A stretch of DNA of 64,000 bases from Polaribacter sp. (GCF_024639685.1 NZ_JAHEHX010000021.1:124001-188000); one strand, 5' to 3'. Numbered from the stretch's first letter, positions 1 to 10,677 are shown. Notes: generated from the letters alone by a model not told the origin. Made by a program: numbers and translations.

Positions 1-230
1 CTCCACTGTCTTTTTTCTTCTATACTAAAATTTGTGTTTAGCCTTCCATCAAAAGCTATACTTCCAGATTCAGGATGATGTAGACCAATAAGAGACTTTA
101 AAAATACTGTTTTACCAGCACCACTCTGCCCAATAATTAAATTTGTTTTTCCAGGATGAAAAGTGGTAGAAATTCCTTTTAAAACCTCTACATTACCAAA
201 TCCTTTTCTTAAATCTTTTACCTCTATCAT
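1..230 (-). CDS. mlaF: Mla-type lipid ABC transporter ATP-binding protein, partial (C-terminus outside window)
   Basis: This is the N-terminal 76 codons of an ABC ATPase; the rest lies beyond base 1. The start codon at 230 is followed by a Walker A motif (GQSGAGKT) near residues 37-44. It abuts the stop codon of the MlaE-like permease with no gap, the usual pairing for the MlaFEDB importer that moves phospholipid between outer and inner membrane to keep outer-membrane asymmetry. The ATPase would drive that transport from the cytoplasmic face. The family assignment rests mainly on the partner gene, because only the Walker A part is visible. Confidence 0.85.
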   Translation of the reverse strand, partial: MIEVKDLRKGFGNVEVLKGISTTFHPGKTNLIIGQSGAGKTVFLKSLIGLHHPESGSIAFDGRLNTNFSIEEKRQW

Positions 231-971
231 TTATGTAAGTAACATTTGAGTTAGCAAATAATTTGTAATAACAATTAATATTGTTGTCCAAACTACAGAT
301 TGAGTACTTGCTTTACCAACAGCAATAGATCCTCCTTTTACATAATAACCATGATAAGAGGGTACAGTTGCAATTAAAAAAGCAAAAACTAATGTCTTAA
401 TTAGTGCATAAGCAATTAAAAAAGGATTAAAATCAGTTTGCAAACCTTCAATATAACTTACACCACTAAACAAACCTGATAATACGCCAGCTAACCAGCC
501 TCCAAACATTCCTAAAACCATACCCAAAGTTATAAGAAAAGGGTAAAAAAATAGAGTAGCTATTACTTTTGGTAACACTAAATGGTTTAGCGAATTGATA
601 CCCATTACTTCAAGCGCATCTATTTGCTCAGTTACTCTCATTGTTCCAATACTTGAAGTTATATAAGAACCAACTTTACCTGCTAGTATTATTGAACAAA
701 AAGTAGGGGCAAACTCTAAAATTATAGAACGTTTTGCAGCAAACCCAATAAGTGATTCAGGTATAAAAGCACTATCTAAGTTTAAAGCTGTTTGAAGTGC
801 AATAACCCCTCCAATGAAAAAAGAAATAAATAAAATAATACCAATTGACTTTAGACCTAACTCTTCAACTTCTCTTAGCAATGCATCATAAAATATTCTT
901 GCTTTTTGTGGTCTTCTAAAAACCTGTTTAAGCATCATATAATATTTACCAATATGCTCTATATAATTCAT
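231..971 (-). CDS. mlaE: MlaE-family lipid ABC transporter permease
   Basis: A 246-residue integral membrane protein of the MlaE/YrbE permease family, of normal length. It has an amphipathic N-terminal segment, then about five hydrophobic helices; the conserved family region includes EFAPTFCSIILAGKVGS near residues 86-102 and TEQIDALEVMGIN near 114-126. It forms the inner-membrane channel of the Mla phospholipid transporter with the ATPase encoded directly downstream. The gene heads the operon as seen here and is divergent from the phosphatase gene at 1074, with a 102-nt shared intergenic region. Confidence 0.93.
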   Translation of the reverse strand: MNYIEHIGKYYMMLKQVFRRPQKARIFYDALLREVEELGLKSIGIILFISFFIGGVIALQTALNLDSAFIPESLIGFAAKRSIILEFAPTFCSIILAGKVGSYITSSIGTMRVTEQIDALEVMGINSLNHLVLPKVIATLFFYPFLITLGMVLGMFGGWLAGVLSGLFSGVSYIEGLQTDFNPFLIAYALIKTLVFAFLIATVPSYHGYYVKGGSIAVGKASTQSVVWTTILIVITNYLLTQMLLT

Positions 972-1045
972 AGCTTAAATTTAAAGCTAAATTAAGAAAT
1001 AACATTAATACAATATCAAATTCCCATATTCAAAATAAAAAAAAT

Positions 1046-1053
1046 TATTTTTG
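1046..1053 (+). promoter_or_regulatory. Bacteroidota -7 box (TATTTTTG) for the phosphatase gene
   Basis: TATTTTTG matches the Bacteroidota -7 consensus TAnnTTTG exactly and lies 20 nt before the start codon at 1074. No clear TTTG -33 element stands at the ideal distance upstream, so the call rests on the -7 element and its position in the divergent mlaE/phosphatase intergenic region. Confidence 0.5.
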
Positions 1054-1073
1054 TATTCTAAAATGATAATATC

Positions 1074-2714
1074 ATGAAAAAATTATTCTTATATATTACG
1101 ATCTCTTTTTTATGTTTAAGTTTTACAGGAAATGAAACTGTAAAAACAAAACCAAAATTAGTTATTGGATTAGTTATAGACCAAATGAGATACGATTATT
1201 TAACACGATTTTCAGATCGTTTTTCTGAAGGTGGCTTTAAAAGACTATTAAATGATGGATTTTCTTTAGAAAATGCTCATTATAACTTAATACCAACATA
1301 TACAGCAGTTGGACACGCTTCTATTTATACAGGAACAACCCCAACAAATCATGGAATTATCTCAAATAATTGGTATGATAAATTTTTAAAAAAAACTATA
1401 TATTGTGTAGATGACAGAAGATATGAAACTGTTGGAAATCGAGGGAATTCTGGACAAAAATCACCAAAAAGAATGTTTACTTCTACGCTTGCAGATCAGC
1501 TAAAACTTCATCAAATCTCTAAAGGAAAATCTATTGGAATTGCAATTAAAGATAGGTCTGCTATTTTGCCTGCCGGACATACTGCAAATGGTGCATATTG
1601 GTTTGAGGGTGGAAATGAAGGTAAGTTTATTACGAGTTCTTTCTATATGGATCATTTACCTAAATGGGTTGAAGAATTTAACACTTCTGGAAAAGCAGAC
1701 AGCTATTTATCTAAACCTTGGAATACATTGTTTCCTTTAGAAACTTATAGCAGAAGTATATCTGATAATAATGAATTTGAAGGCCTGTTTAAAGGAGAAA
1801 CTTCACCTACATTTCCTCATAATATTCCTAAACTTAGAGAAAGAAATGGAAATTTTAGCATCTTAAAAGGAATCCCTGAAGGAAATACATTTACAATAGA
1901 TTTTGCAAAAGCCGCTATTCTCGGTGAAAATTTAGGAATGTCCAATCATACAGATTTTTTAGCCATTAGTTTTTCTTCTACAGATTATATTGGACACCAA
2001 TATGGTCCAGCATCTGTAGAGATAGAGGATACTTACTTAAAATTAGATAAAGATCTTTCCAATTTTCTAAACTTTTTAGACGATAAAATTGGTAAGGATA
2101 ATTACACTATTTTTTTAACAGCAGATCACGCTGCAGTTCATGTACCTTCCTATTTACAATCCCTTAAAATTCCTGCACATTATTTTAATACAAAAGTATT
2201 TTATAATACAATTAATAAGATCACACAAAAATACTTTAATTCGAAAGAACTTGTAGAGAATATCTCTAACTATCAAATATTTCTAAATAAAGAAAAAATT
2301 GAAACATTAGGATTCACAAAAAATGAGATAGCAAAGCGAATTGTCAATGAGCTAGAAAGTCTTGAAGGGATTTATAAGGCAGTTACCGCAAAAACATTAC
2401 AAACTAATCATTTTTCTGAAGGAATGATGAATTCCCTTCAAAATGGATACAATCAAAAACTATCTGGAGACGTTTTATTAGTGCCATATCCTGCAACATT
2501 AACTAGAGGTAAAACAGGTACATCTCATGGCTCTGGTTATTCTTATGACACCCATATACCTATTATCTTTTATGGAAAAGGAATTGAAAATGGAATGTCA
2601 AAAAAGCGATATGAAATTGTAGATATTGCTCCTACAATAGCAAACCTACTAGGTATTGAAGCACCAAATTCAGCAACAGGAAAAATTATTGAAAAAGCAC
2701 TAAAACCAAAATAA
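1074..2714 (+). CDS. PafA-like alkaline phosphatase (secreted)
   Basis: A 546-residue alkaline phosphatase superfamily enzyme expected to hydrolyse phosphate monoesters in the periplasm. A hydrophobic signal peptide covers about residues 1-19. Motifs in order are: the first metal-binding Asp (VIDQMRYD, about residue 36), the Thr nucleophile in PTYTAVGH (Thr77), an Asn in SNNW (98-99), a KDRSAILPAGH segment whose Lys and Arg mark the phosphomonoesterase PafA subgroup, STDYIGHQYGP, ADHAAVHVP and a late metal His in GTSHGSG. These match the layout known from Elizabethkingia PafA, which supports a phosphatase rather than a diesterase. The following T9SS-sorted gene starts one base after the stop, suggesting cotranscription. 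PafA-type enzymes are often phosphate-independent; regulation is not visible here. Confidence 0.88.
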   Translation: MKKLFLYITISFLCLSFTGNETVKTKPKLVIGLVIDQMRYDYLTRFSDRFSEGGFKRLLNDGFSLENAHYNLIPTYTAVGHASIYTGTTPTNHGIISNNWYDKFLKKTIYCVDDRRYETVGNRGNSGQKSPKRMFTSTLADQLKLHQISKGKSIGIAIKDRSAILPAGHTANGAYWFEGGNEGKFITSSFYMDHLPKWVEEFNTSGKADSYLSKPWNTLFPLETYSRSISDNNEFEGLFKGETSPTFPHNIPKLRERNGNFSILKGIPEGNTFTIDFAKAAILGENLGMSNHTDFLAISFSSTDYIGHQYGPASVEIEDTYLKLDKDLSNFLNFLDDKIGKDNYTIFLTADHAAVHVPSYLQSLKIPAHYFNTKVFYNTINKITQKYFNSKELVENISNYQIFLNKEKIETLGFTKNEIAKRIVNELESLEGIYKAVTAKTLQTNHFSEGMMNSLQNGYNQKLSGDVLLVPYPATLTRGKTGTSHGSGYSYDTHIPIIFYGKGIENGMSKKRYEIVDIAPTIANLLGIEAPNSATGKIIEKALKPK

Positions 2715-3848
2715 ATGAATAAAAAAGTATTTTTTTTATTTATTCTATTTTGCCTTTTAAATAAAATACAGGCTCAAATTACCGATTTTAAAACTAAATT
2801 TGAATTACCTTCTGAAGTATCAGAATCTTCTGGTTTATTGTTTTTGAATGGTAAAATAGTCACTCATAATGATAGTGGAGATGCTGCCAAACTTTATGAA
2901 TTAGACAGTTTAACCGGAAATTTACTTAGAACTATAAATATCTCTAACGCAACAAATATAGATTGGGAAGATATTACAGAAGATGAAAACTATATTTATA
3001 TTGGCGATTTTGGGAATAACAATGGTAACAGAACCGACTTAAAAATAATCAGAATTGCAAAAGCAGATTACTTAAACAGTGATTCTGTAACTGCGGATTT
3101 TATTACTTTTAGTTATGAAAATCAAACTGATTTTTCAATTAGAACCAATCAACATAATTTTGATGCTGAAGGTTTTGTGGTCATAAACAATTCACTTTTT
3201 ATATTTACTAAAAATTGGGTGGATTTTAGAACTAATTTATACAAAATACCCAAAACAATTGGCGATTATACTGCAGAAAAAATCAGTACTGCAAATGTAG
3301 AAGGATTAATTACAGGAGCTACAGTAAATAGCAGAGCTTATTTACTTTGTGGGTATAATTCTACAGCAGTTCCTTTTATAATTTACATTGAAAGAAGTAC
3401 TATTTTTGCAGATAATATTTTTAATGCTGGTTTCAATAAAACTTCACTTAACTCAAACGAATTAGAACAATTTAGTCAAGTTGAAGCAATAACCTCATTT
3501 GATAATGGTAAATTCTATATCTCTAGAGAAAAAGTAACTAGAAATGGAATTAATCTACTTCAAAAACTTTATGAATTTAAAGATGATAGATTAAAAACCT
3601 TAAACACAGATGAGCATAAGTTGAAAGATCTAGAAATTTCTCCAAATCCAACTTCTGGGGTTATTAATATTACTAACTCAGAAGGTATAAATAATCTATC
3701 AATTTATAATGCCTTAGGGAAAAAGGTTATTCAAAAAACGAATGTTAATTCTCAAATAAATATAAGTCACTTTCCTAAAGGAATATATTTATTGAGAGTT
3801 TGTTTTAAAGATTCATCAACAATAGTTAAGAGGTTAATTAAGCTTTAA
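2715..3848 (+). CDS. T9SS-secreted protein with type A sorting domain
   Basis: A 377-residue exported protein of unknown activity. A signal peptide ends near residue 20 (IQAQI). The middle region contains repeated short beta-rich motifs of the type found in propeller-like folds. The last ~70 residues form a type A C-terminal sorting domain (ISPNPTSGVINI, IYNALGKKV, FPKGIYLLRV, ending VKRLIKL), which targets proteins to the type IX secretion system for release or surface attachment. Its ATG directly follows the stop codon of the PafA-like phosphatase gene, so the two are probably made together. The 3' end overlaps the convergent PrsW-like gene by 11 nt. Confidence 0.82.
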   Translation: MNKKVFFLFILFCLLNKIQAQITDFKTKFELPSEVSESSGLLFLNGKIVTHNDSGDAAKLYELDSLTGNLLRTINISNATNIDWEDITEDENYIYIGDFGNNNGNRTDLKIIRIAKADYLNSDSVTADFITFSYENQTDFSIRTNQHNFDAEGFVVINNSLFIFTKNWVDFRTNLYKIPKTIGDYTAEKISTANVEGLITGATVNSRAYLLCGYNSTAVPFIIYIERSTIFADNIFNAGFNKTSLNSNELEQFSQVEAITSFDNGKFYISREKVTRNGINLLQKLYEFKDDRLKTLNTDEHKLKDLEISPNPTSGVINITNSEGINNLSIYNALGKKVIQKTNVNSQINISHFPKGIYLLRVCFKDSSTIVKRLIKL

Positions 3849-4512
3849 AGTGGGAAATTTGTTGATGTTTTTTTATTGCCTTTTGAGATAATACAATGCC
3901 TATTATTAAAGAAACAAAAGCACCAATTGCTATACCAGGAATAAAGTTGATGAATAGAAAAAAGTCATAAGCTCCATGGAATAATGTAGCGACTACCAAA
4001 CCAATTAAATTGTATTTTACCCTACAATCAGAAAACTTAGCTTTACCCATAAAATAGCCCATTAAAATTCCGAAAGTAGCATGTGCAGGAACTGCTGAAA
4101 ATGCTCTAGTTAAACCAGTTGTTACTCCAAATTGGGATATATATAACACATTTTCTAAAGCTGCAAACCCCATAGAAACAACCACTGCATATACAATACC
4201 ATCAAATGGTTCATTAAAATCAGTTTTCTTTTGTGCATAATATTTTACAATAATATATTTAGAGAACTCTTCTACCAAAGCAACTACAAAAAAGGCTTTA
4301 ACAAATTGTTGTAAAATACTTTTTTGATCTGTAAGAGGAAAAATAATATTGGCTATAAAACCAAGAAGTAAGGTTATTATTATACTAACAACAGCACCTA
4401 AGAAAAAAATTTTAACCAATAACCCAATTGGTTTTTTTTCGTATTTATCTTTTACATAAATGTAAATTAAAATAACTATGATAGGAGCTAGAGCAATTAG
4501 CAATAAAGACAT
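3838..4512 (-). CDS. prsW: PrsW-family intramembrane metalloprotease
   Basis: A 224-residue multi-pass membrane protein with about seven hydrophobic segments. PrsW signature motifs are all present: EEFSKY (paired Glu), GFAALENVLY, HATFG and HGAYDFFLF, whose Glu and His residues are the presumed metal ligands. Characterised relatives cut anti-sigma factors within the membrane, but no anti-sigma gene is nearby. It is the third gene of a minus-strand group with the two guanidine-group hydrolases (7-nt gap to ctlX); a functional link to them is not evident. Its substrate cannot be inferred from the sequence. Confidence 0.82.
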   Translation of the reverse strand: MSLLLIALAPIIVILIYIYVKDKYEKKPIGLLVKIFFLGAVVSIIITLLLGFIANIIFPLTDQKSILQQFVKAFFVVALVEEFSKYIIVKYYAQKKTDFNEPFDGIVYAVVVSMGFAALENVLYISQFGVTTGLTRAFSAVPAHATFGILMGYFMGKAKFSDCRVKYNLIGLVVATLFHGAYDFFLFINFIPGIAIGAFVSLIIGIVLSQKAIKKHQQISHFKA

Positions 4513-4519
4513 CTTTTAT

Positions 4520-5452
4520 TTATTGTTTTGGTAAAAATACTTCAGCCATCATACATCTTGCACTTCCACCACCACAGGTTTCTATAGTTGATAACGAACT
4601 AGAAACTATTTTACAGTGTTTCTCTATTCTATAAACTTGATCTTTTGTTAAAGAATCATAAGCAGCTTGACTCATAATTAAAATACGTTCATTATCACTT
4701 CCTTGAACTTGCAACATATTTCCTGCAAAATTAGTTACTTGATCTTCAGAAATATCAATAACTTCTTTTTTATCTTCTTTTAAGGATTTTAAAACTTGTT
4801 TGCGTTCTTTTTTATTATCTATAGAAGACAAACAAATTACAGTAAAAGTCTCTGCAACACACATCATAATATTTGTATGATAAATAGCTTCTCTAGTACC
4901 ATTTACGGTCTGATTTGCTGTAAAAATTACTGGTGTATATTCAAAATCTTCACAAAACTCTATAAACAAATCTTCATCTGCTCTTGGAGATAGCGCACAA
5001 TAAGCTTTACGATTTTCTCTATCTAAAATCATACTTCCTGTTCCCTCTAAAAATACATCTTGCTCTTCTGCAGAAGTATAGTCTAAAACATTCTCTATAA
5101 GAAATCCATTTTCTTCTAGTGTATCTAAAACATCTTCTCTTCTCTCTAATCTTCTATTTTCTGCAAACATAGGATATATGGCTACACTACCATTTTCATG
5201 AAATGATATCCAATTATTAGGAAAAATTGAATCAGGTGTATCGCTTTCTAAATTATCATCTATTGTAATTACTTGAATTCCTTCACTTTTAAGTTTTGTT
5301 ACATAATTATCAAACTCAAGCTGGGCTTTTTTATTAATCTCTAAACTCTTTATTTCTAGATCCTCTTGATAGTAATTGTTTACTGCGGTTTGTTCATTCA
5401 TTCTGAAGCTTACAGGACGAATCATGAGTATTGTGTTCGTAGTTTGTTGCAT
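4520..5452 (-). CDS. ctlX: Citrulline utilization hydrolase CtlX-like
   Basis: A 310-residue member of the amidinotransferase/arginine deiminase fold, closest in motif pattern to CtlX hydrolases. Visible features are the early PVSFRMNEQTAVNNYYQ segment, FPNNWISFH, YPMFAENRRLERR, the LEGTGSMILDR acidic motif, a catalytic-type His in YHTNIMM and a C-terminal Cys in CGGGSARCMMAEVF. CtlX is proposed to hydrolyse citrulline to ornithine and supply nitrogen. The neighbouring gene at 5500 is a second member of the same fold, 47 nt upstream in the same direction, which suggests a short pathway for guanidino or ureido compounds. Substrate is inferred from the family. Confidence 0.82.
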   Translation of the reverse strand: MQQTTNTILMIRPVSFRMNEQTAVNNYYQEDLEIKSLEINKKAQLEFDNYVTKLKSEGIQVITIDDNLESDTPDSIFPNNWISFHENGSVAIYPMFAENRRLERREDVLDTLEENGFLIENVLDYTSAEEQDVFLEGTGSMILDRENRKAYCALSPRADEDLFIEFCEDFEYTPVIFTANQTVNGTREAIYHTNIMMCVAETFTVICLSSIDNKKERKQVLKSLKEDKKEVIDISEDQVTNFAGNMLQVQGSDNERILIMSQAAYDSLTKDQVYRIEKHCKIVSSSLSTIETCGGGSARCMMAEVFLPKQ

Positions 5453-5499
5453 ATCCTTCTAATTAATCACTAAAAATACTTCTTGATTATTGAATAAAA

Positions 5500-6414
5500 T
5501 TAAACTCTTATTAATGGCATTGTAGAACAGCGTAATAGCCCCTCTTGCTTAGCAATTTCTGAGTATTGTACTTCTTCTACAGTAAATCCGTTATTTCTTA
5601 ACCAGGAATTTAAACGAAAAAAGTGTTTTTCAGAAATAACAATATCTTCTGATATTGAAAAAATATTACTATTCATTTGATACATTTCCTCTTTAGTAAT
5701 TTCGAAAATGTTATCCTCACCAAAAAAGTTTTTTATCCATTGATAGTCTTCTTCTTTTAAAAATCCATTCTTATGTAAAATTGCTTTATTTTTTCCTATT
5801 GGCTGAAAACAACAATCTAAATGCAGTGCATTTTCTTTTGCATTAGTATTAGATTTTCTTAACTCAAATGATTTTACAATTTTATTTGGAAATAATTTTT
5901 GTATTGCATTCATAGCATTAACATTTGTTCTTGCAGTAATAAATTCTGGATAATCTACTCCTGAATACGTTCCTATGAATATATAGTTATTCCAAGGCAT
6001 TACATCCCCTCCTTCTACATGACATTCTTCTGGAAGTTGAATTATATCTTTTGGATTAATTAAATCCAAAACATGTTGAATAGCGAAATATTCTTTTTCT
6101 CTATCAGGTAATATATTCGCTCTAACCAATTTATTATCAATTACAAAAGCGATATCTCTAGAAAATATTTGGTTATAATTTTCTATCACATTAGGTCTAT
6201 AAATATCTACATTATATTTCTTTAATATTGTAGCTACTTCCTCCATTTCTTGAACCATATCTTGTTCTTTAGGATATGTTCCTGCTAAGACATGTTCTAG
6301 ACTTTTAGGGTCATAACATTCTTCTGGTTTAGGAATGGGTCCATTGTTCTTTGCGATACCTAAAATAACAGCTTTTAATTTAGAAGTTTCGTTAGTAATA
6401 TTTAATTCTAGCAT
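5500..6414 (-). CDS. Dimethylarginine dimethylaminohydrolase / amidinotransferase-family hydrolase
   Basis: A 304-residue guanidine-modifying enzyme of the DDAH/arginine deiminase superfamily. The active-site pattern can be followed: the acidic motif HVEGGDVM near residue 133, the histidine motif LHLDCCFQPI and a C-terminal nucleophile Cys in GLLRCSTMPL. The reaction expected for this fold is hydrolysis of a guanidine group of arginine or a methylated or extended derivative, giving a citrulline-type product; that would feed the CtlX-like enzyme encoded next. The exact substrate cannot be assigned. The gene begins just downstream of the gltA terminator, and no convincing promoter of its own was found. 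Confidence 0.78.
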   Translation of the reverse strand: MLELNITNETSKLKAVILGIAKNNGPIPKPEECYDPKSLEHVLAGTYPKEQDMVQEMEEVATILKKYNVDIYRPNVIENYNQIFSRDIAFVIDNKLVRANILPDREKEYFAIQHVLDLINPKDIIQLPEECHVEGGDVMPWNNYIFIGTYSGVDYPEFITARTNVNAMNAIQKLFPNKIVKSFELRKSNTNAKENALHLDCCFQPIGKNKAILHKNGFLKEEDYQWIKNFFGEDNIFEITKEEMYQMNSNIFSISEDIVISEKHFFRLNSWLRNNGFTVEEVQYSEIAKQEGLLRCSTMPLIRV

Positions 6415-6430
6415 TTTATTAGTTATAAAA

Positions 6431-6455
6431 AAAGCTTCATAAATTATGAAGCTTT
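6431..6455 (-). terminator. Intrinsic terminator of gltA
   Basis: A perfect 10-bp inverted repeat (AAAGCTTCAT and its complement) around a 5-nt loop, followed on the minus strand by a run of T. It lies 28 nt after the gltA stop codon. Confidence 0.88.
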
Positions 6456-6482
6456 CAATTTTATAGTAAAAATAATATTTTA

Positions 6483-7769
6483 TTATCTGTTTTCAATAGA
6501 TGTAAAAGACCTTTCTGTTTGACCTGTATAAATTTGACGTGGTCTACCTATTGGTTCTTTATTCAATCTCATTTCTTTCCATTGTGCAATCCAACCAGGT
6601 AAACGCCCTAAAGCAAACATTACTGTAAACATTTCTACAGGAATACCCATAGCTCTGTAAATTATACCTGAATAGAAATCTACATTAGGATATAGTTTAC
6701 GATCTACGAAGTAAGGATCTTTTAATGCTTCTTTCTCTAATCCTTTAGCTATTTCTAAAATTGGATCATCAACACCTAAACTATTTAATACTTCATCAGC
6801 TGCTTTCTTTATGATTTTTGCTCTAGGATCAAAATTTTTATAAACCCTATGACCAAAACCCATTAATCTAAATGAATCATTTTTATCTTTAGCTTTAGCC
6901 ATGTATTTTTTAGTATCTCCACCATCTTCTTTAATAGCCTCTAACATTTCTAGTACAGCTTGATTAGCACCTCCATGTAATGGGCCCCAAAGTGCAGAAA
7001 TACCAGCAGATAAAGATGCAAATAATCCAGCATGAGATGAACCTACAATTCTTACTGTAGATGTAGAACAGTTTTGCTCATGATCAGCATGTAAGATTAA
7101 TAATTTATCTAAGGCATCTTTTACTATTGTATTAATTTCATAATCTTCATTTGGTTGCTCAAACATCATTTTCATAATATTCTCTACATATCCTAAAGAT
7201 TTAGAACCATAGTTTAAAGGCAATCCTTGTTTTTTACGCATTGTCCAAGCAACTAAAACAGGAAATTTACCTAAAATTTTAACAATAGCTCTGTACATAT
7301 CCTCTTCTGAATCTACATTCACTGAAGAAGGATTAAATGCTGTTAATGCACTTGTTAAAGAAGACAAGATCCCCATAGGGTGGGCTGTCTTCGGAAAGGC
7401 ATCTAAAATCTTTTTTACATCATCATCTACAACTGATTTAGATTTAATATCCGTATGAAATTTATCTAGTTGTTCAGACGTCGGTAAGTTCCCAAAAATT
7501 AATGCGTAAGCTACTTCAAGAAAGACTGCTTTTTCAGCCAATTGTTCTATTGGATATCCTCTATATCTTAAAATACCTTTTTCTCCATCTAAAAAAGTAA
7601 TAGCACTTTCACAAGAGCCTGTATTCTTAAAACCAGGATCAATTGTAATAACTCCATTTGTTGCTCCTCTTAAAGATTTTATATCAATAGCAACTTCGTC
7701 TTCTGTTCCTTTTATTAGTGGAAATTCATAAGAATTTTCTCCAATTTTTAAATTCGCTTTATCTAGCAT
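6483..7769 (-). CDS. gltA: Citrate synthase
   Basis: A 428-residue type II-like citrate synthase of normal length that condenses oxaloacetate with acetyl-CoA at the entry to the TCA cycle. Seen are the N-terminal beta region (GFKNTGSCESAITFLDGE), the catalytic-His segment HADHEQNCSTSTVR, ALWGPLHGGANQAVLEML with another active-site His, GFGHRVYKNFDPRA and DFYSGIIYRAMG containing the catalytic Asp. It is a single-gene unit: its own terminator follows, and a 181-nt region separates it from eno. A TATCTTCG box (one mismatch to TAnnTTTG) at 7803-7810 is a possible promoter element. Confidence 0.97.
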   Translation of the reverse strand: MLDKANLKIGENSYEFPLIKGTEDEVAIDIKSLRGATNGVITIDPGFKNTGSCESAITFLDGEKGILRYRGYPIEQLAEKAVFLEVAYALIFGNLPTSEQLDKFHTDIKSKSVVDDDVKKILDAFPKTAHPMGILSSLTSALTAFNPSSVNVDSEEDMYRAIVKILGKFPVLVAWTMRKKQGLPLNYGSKSLGYVENIMKMMFEQPNEDYEINTIVKDALDKLLILHADHEQNCSTSTVRIVGSSHAGLFASLSAGISALWGPLHGGANQAVLEMLEAIKEDGGDTKKYMAKAKDKNDSFRLMGFGHRVYKNFDPRAKIIKKAADEVLNSLGVDDPILEIAKGLEKEALKDPYFVDRKLYPNVDFYSGIIYRAMGIPVEMFTVMFALGRLPGWIAQWKEMRLNKEPIGRPRQIYTGQTERSFTSIENR

Positions 7770-7894
7770 TTAGGTAATAATTTTATTAAATTTTTATTTC
7801 GACGAAGATACCATAAAAAAAAATTTTTTAAAAGTATAGAGTTATAGATTTTTTTAAATTAAATAATAAGGTTAGTTTATTTAACAATATCTTA

Positions 7895-7925
7895 ATAAAA
7901 AAGCCTTGTAACATAATTACAAGGC
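7895..7925 (-). terminator. Intrinsic terminator of eno
   Basis: A 9-bp stem (7903-7911 with 7917-7925, GCCTTGTAA and its complement) with a 5-nt loop, followed on the minus strand by six T. It sits 26 nt after the enolase stop codon. Confidence 0.88.
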
Positions 7926-7950
7926 CTTAACAAAATAAATAACTTAACAT

Positions 7951-9243
<1,293 letters not shown>

Positions 9244-9359
9244 TTATTTAAAACTCATTTTTGATGAGACTAAGTTAATACGGCTAAATTACAAATTATA
9301 AAAAATAATTGATTGAATGCTAAGATGAATTTACGAAAACGTTTGCTGAAATTTCAGCA

Positions 9360-9388
9360 AAAAAAACCCACTTAATAAATTAAGTGGG
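9360..9388 (-). terminator. Intrinsic terminator of carA
   Basis: CCCACTTAA (9367-9375) pairs perfectly with TTAAGTGGG (9380-9388) across a 4-nt loop; on the minus strand the stem is followed by eight T. It is 121 nt beyond the carA stop and the only strong hairpin in the carA-eno gap (9238-9508), which otherwise shows no gene. Confidence 0.82.
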
Positions 9389-9508
9389 AAAAATTGCTAT
9401 GAAAAAGAAATGTGATTTTAACATCACAATTCAAATTTAAATAATATTATTCATTTATAAAAATAAAAACGATAAAAACCATTTTTAAAATAACAAACAA
9501 CTTAAATA

Positions 9509-10627
9509 TCAGGATAAACTGTTTTTAACTTTTGTAATATTTTCTATAAATTGGTCAAATAAATATACAGAATCATTAGGGCCAGGACTAGCCTCTGGGT
9601 GATACTGTACAGAAAAAATATTTTTATCTTTTAAACGAATACCTGCTACTGTATTATCGTTTAAATGAATATGTGTAATTTCTACATTAGAATTTGCTTC
9701 AGTCTCCTCTTTATTAATTGCAAAACCATGATTTTGCGAGGTTATTTCTCCTCTGCCTGTTATTAAATTCTTAATAGGATGATTTATTCCTCTATGACCA
9801 TTATGCATTTTATAAGTAGAAATACCGTTAGCTAATGCAATTACTTGATGCCCCAAACAAATTCCAAAAAGAGGCAAATCTCTTTTAATAATTTCTTTTG
9901 CCAATTCAACAGCTTCTTCTAAAGGTTCAGGATCTCCAGGTCCATTTGAGATAAAATATCCATCAGGATTAAAACCTTCTAGATCTGAGAAAGTTGAGTT
10001 ATATGGGAATACTTTAATGTAGGCTCCTCTCTTTGCAAGATTCCTTAAAATATTTTTCTTTATACCAATATCTAAGGCCGAAATTTTAATAGGAGCATTT
10101 TCGTCTCCAATAAAATAGGGTTCTTTAGTAGAAACTTTTGAAGCCAATTCTAAACCTTCCATACTTGGTATAGCAGCTAATTGTTTTTTAAGTTCATCAA
10201 TATTATCTACATCTGTAGATATGATTGCATTCATAGCTCCATTGTCTCTAATATAAGATACAAGTGCTCTTGTATCTACATCTGAAATTGCAACTAATTC
10301 GTGTTTTCTAAACCAATCTAATAGATTACTATCAGAATCCACTCTAGAGTGTATAAAACTAAAATTTCTACATATTAATCCTGAAATTTTAATTGAATCT
10401 GATTCAACCTCTAAATCATTTACCCCATAGTTACCAATATGAGCATTTGTCGTTACCATTAACTGACCAAAATAAGAAGGATCTGTAAAAATCTCTTGGT
10501 ATCCTGTCATTCCAGTATTAAAACATATTTCACCTGTAGCTGAACCATCTGTTCCAACAGATTTACCATAGAAGACTGTACCATCTGCTAATAATACTAA
10601 TGCCTTTTTTCTTTGTTGATATTTCAT
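9509..10627 (-). CDS. carA: Carbamoyl-phosphate synthase small (glutaminase) subunit
   Basis: A 372-residue CarA of usual length. The N-terminal CPSase small-chain domain covers about residues 1-150 (GTDGSATGEICFNTGMTGYQ), and a class I glutamine amidotransferase domain follows, with nucleophile Cys in FGICLGHQVIALA and the His-Glu pair in VQYHPEASPGP. It releases ammonia from glutamine for the large subunit CarB in arginine and pyrimidine synthesis. carB is not in the window, so the two subunits are encoded apart here. It is a single-gene unit with its own -7 box and terminator, separated from rplQ by the ribosomal cluster's terminator. Confidence 0.97.
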   Translation of the reverse strand: MKYQQRKKALVLLADGTVFYGKSVGTDGSATGEICFNTGMTGYQEIFTDPSYFGQLMVTTNAHIGNYGVNDLEVESDSIKISGLICRNFSFIHSRVDSDSNLLDWFRKHELVAISDVDTRALVSYIRDNGAMNAIISTDVDNIDELKKQLAAIPSMEGLELASKVSTKEPYFIGDENAPIKISALDIGIKKNILRNLAKRGAYIKVFPYNSTFSDLEGFNPDGYFISNGPGDPEPLEEAVELAKEIIKRDLPLFGICLGHQVIALANGISTYKMHNGHRGINHPIKNLITGRGEITSQNHGFAINKEETEANSNVEITHIHLNDNTVAGIRLKDKNIFSVQYHPEASPGPNDSVYLFDQFIENITKVKNSLS

Positions 10628-10669
10628 TTATAATTCTGTTAATTTTCTGCTCATACAGAAAAAGTGTTA

Positions 10670-10677
10670 CAAAAATA
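10670..10677 (-). promoter_or_regulatory. Bacteroidota -7 box (TATTTTTG) for carA
   Basis: On the minus strand TATTTTTG fits TAnnTTTG exactly and is 42 nt upstream of the carA start codon, downstream of the rplQ terminator. The -33 element is not clear. Confidence 0.5.

Noticed and set aside
7803-7810. TATCTTCG as the gltA promoter
   Set aside because: One mismatch to the -7 consensus and no -33 element; mentioned in the gltA entry but not listed as a feature.
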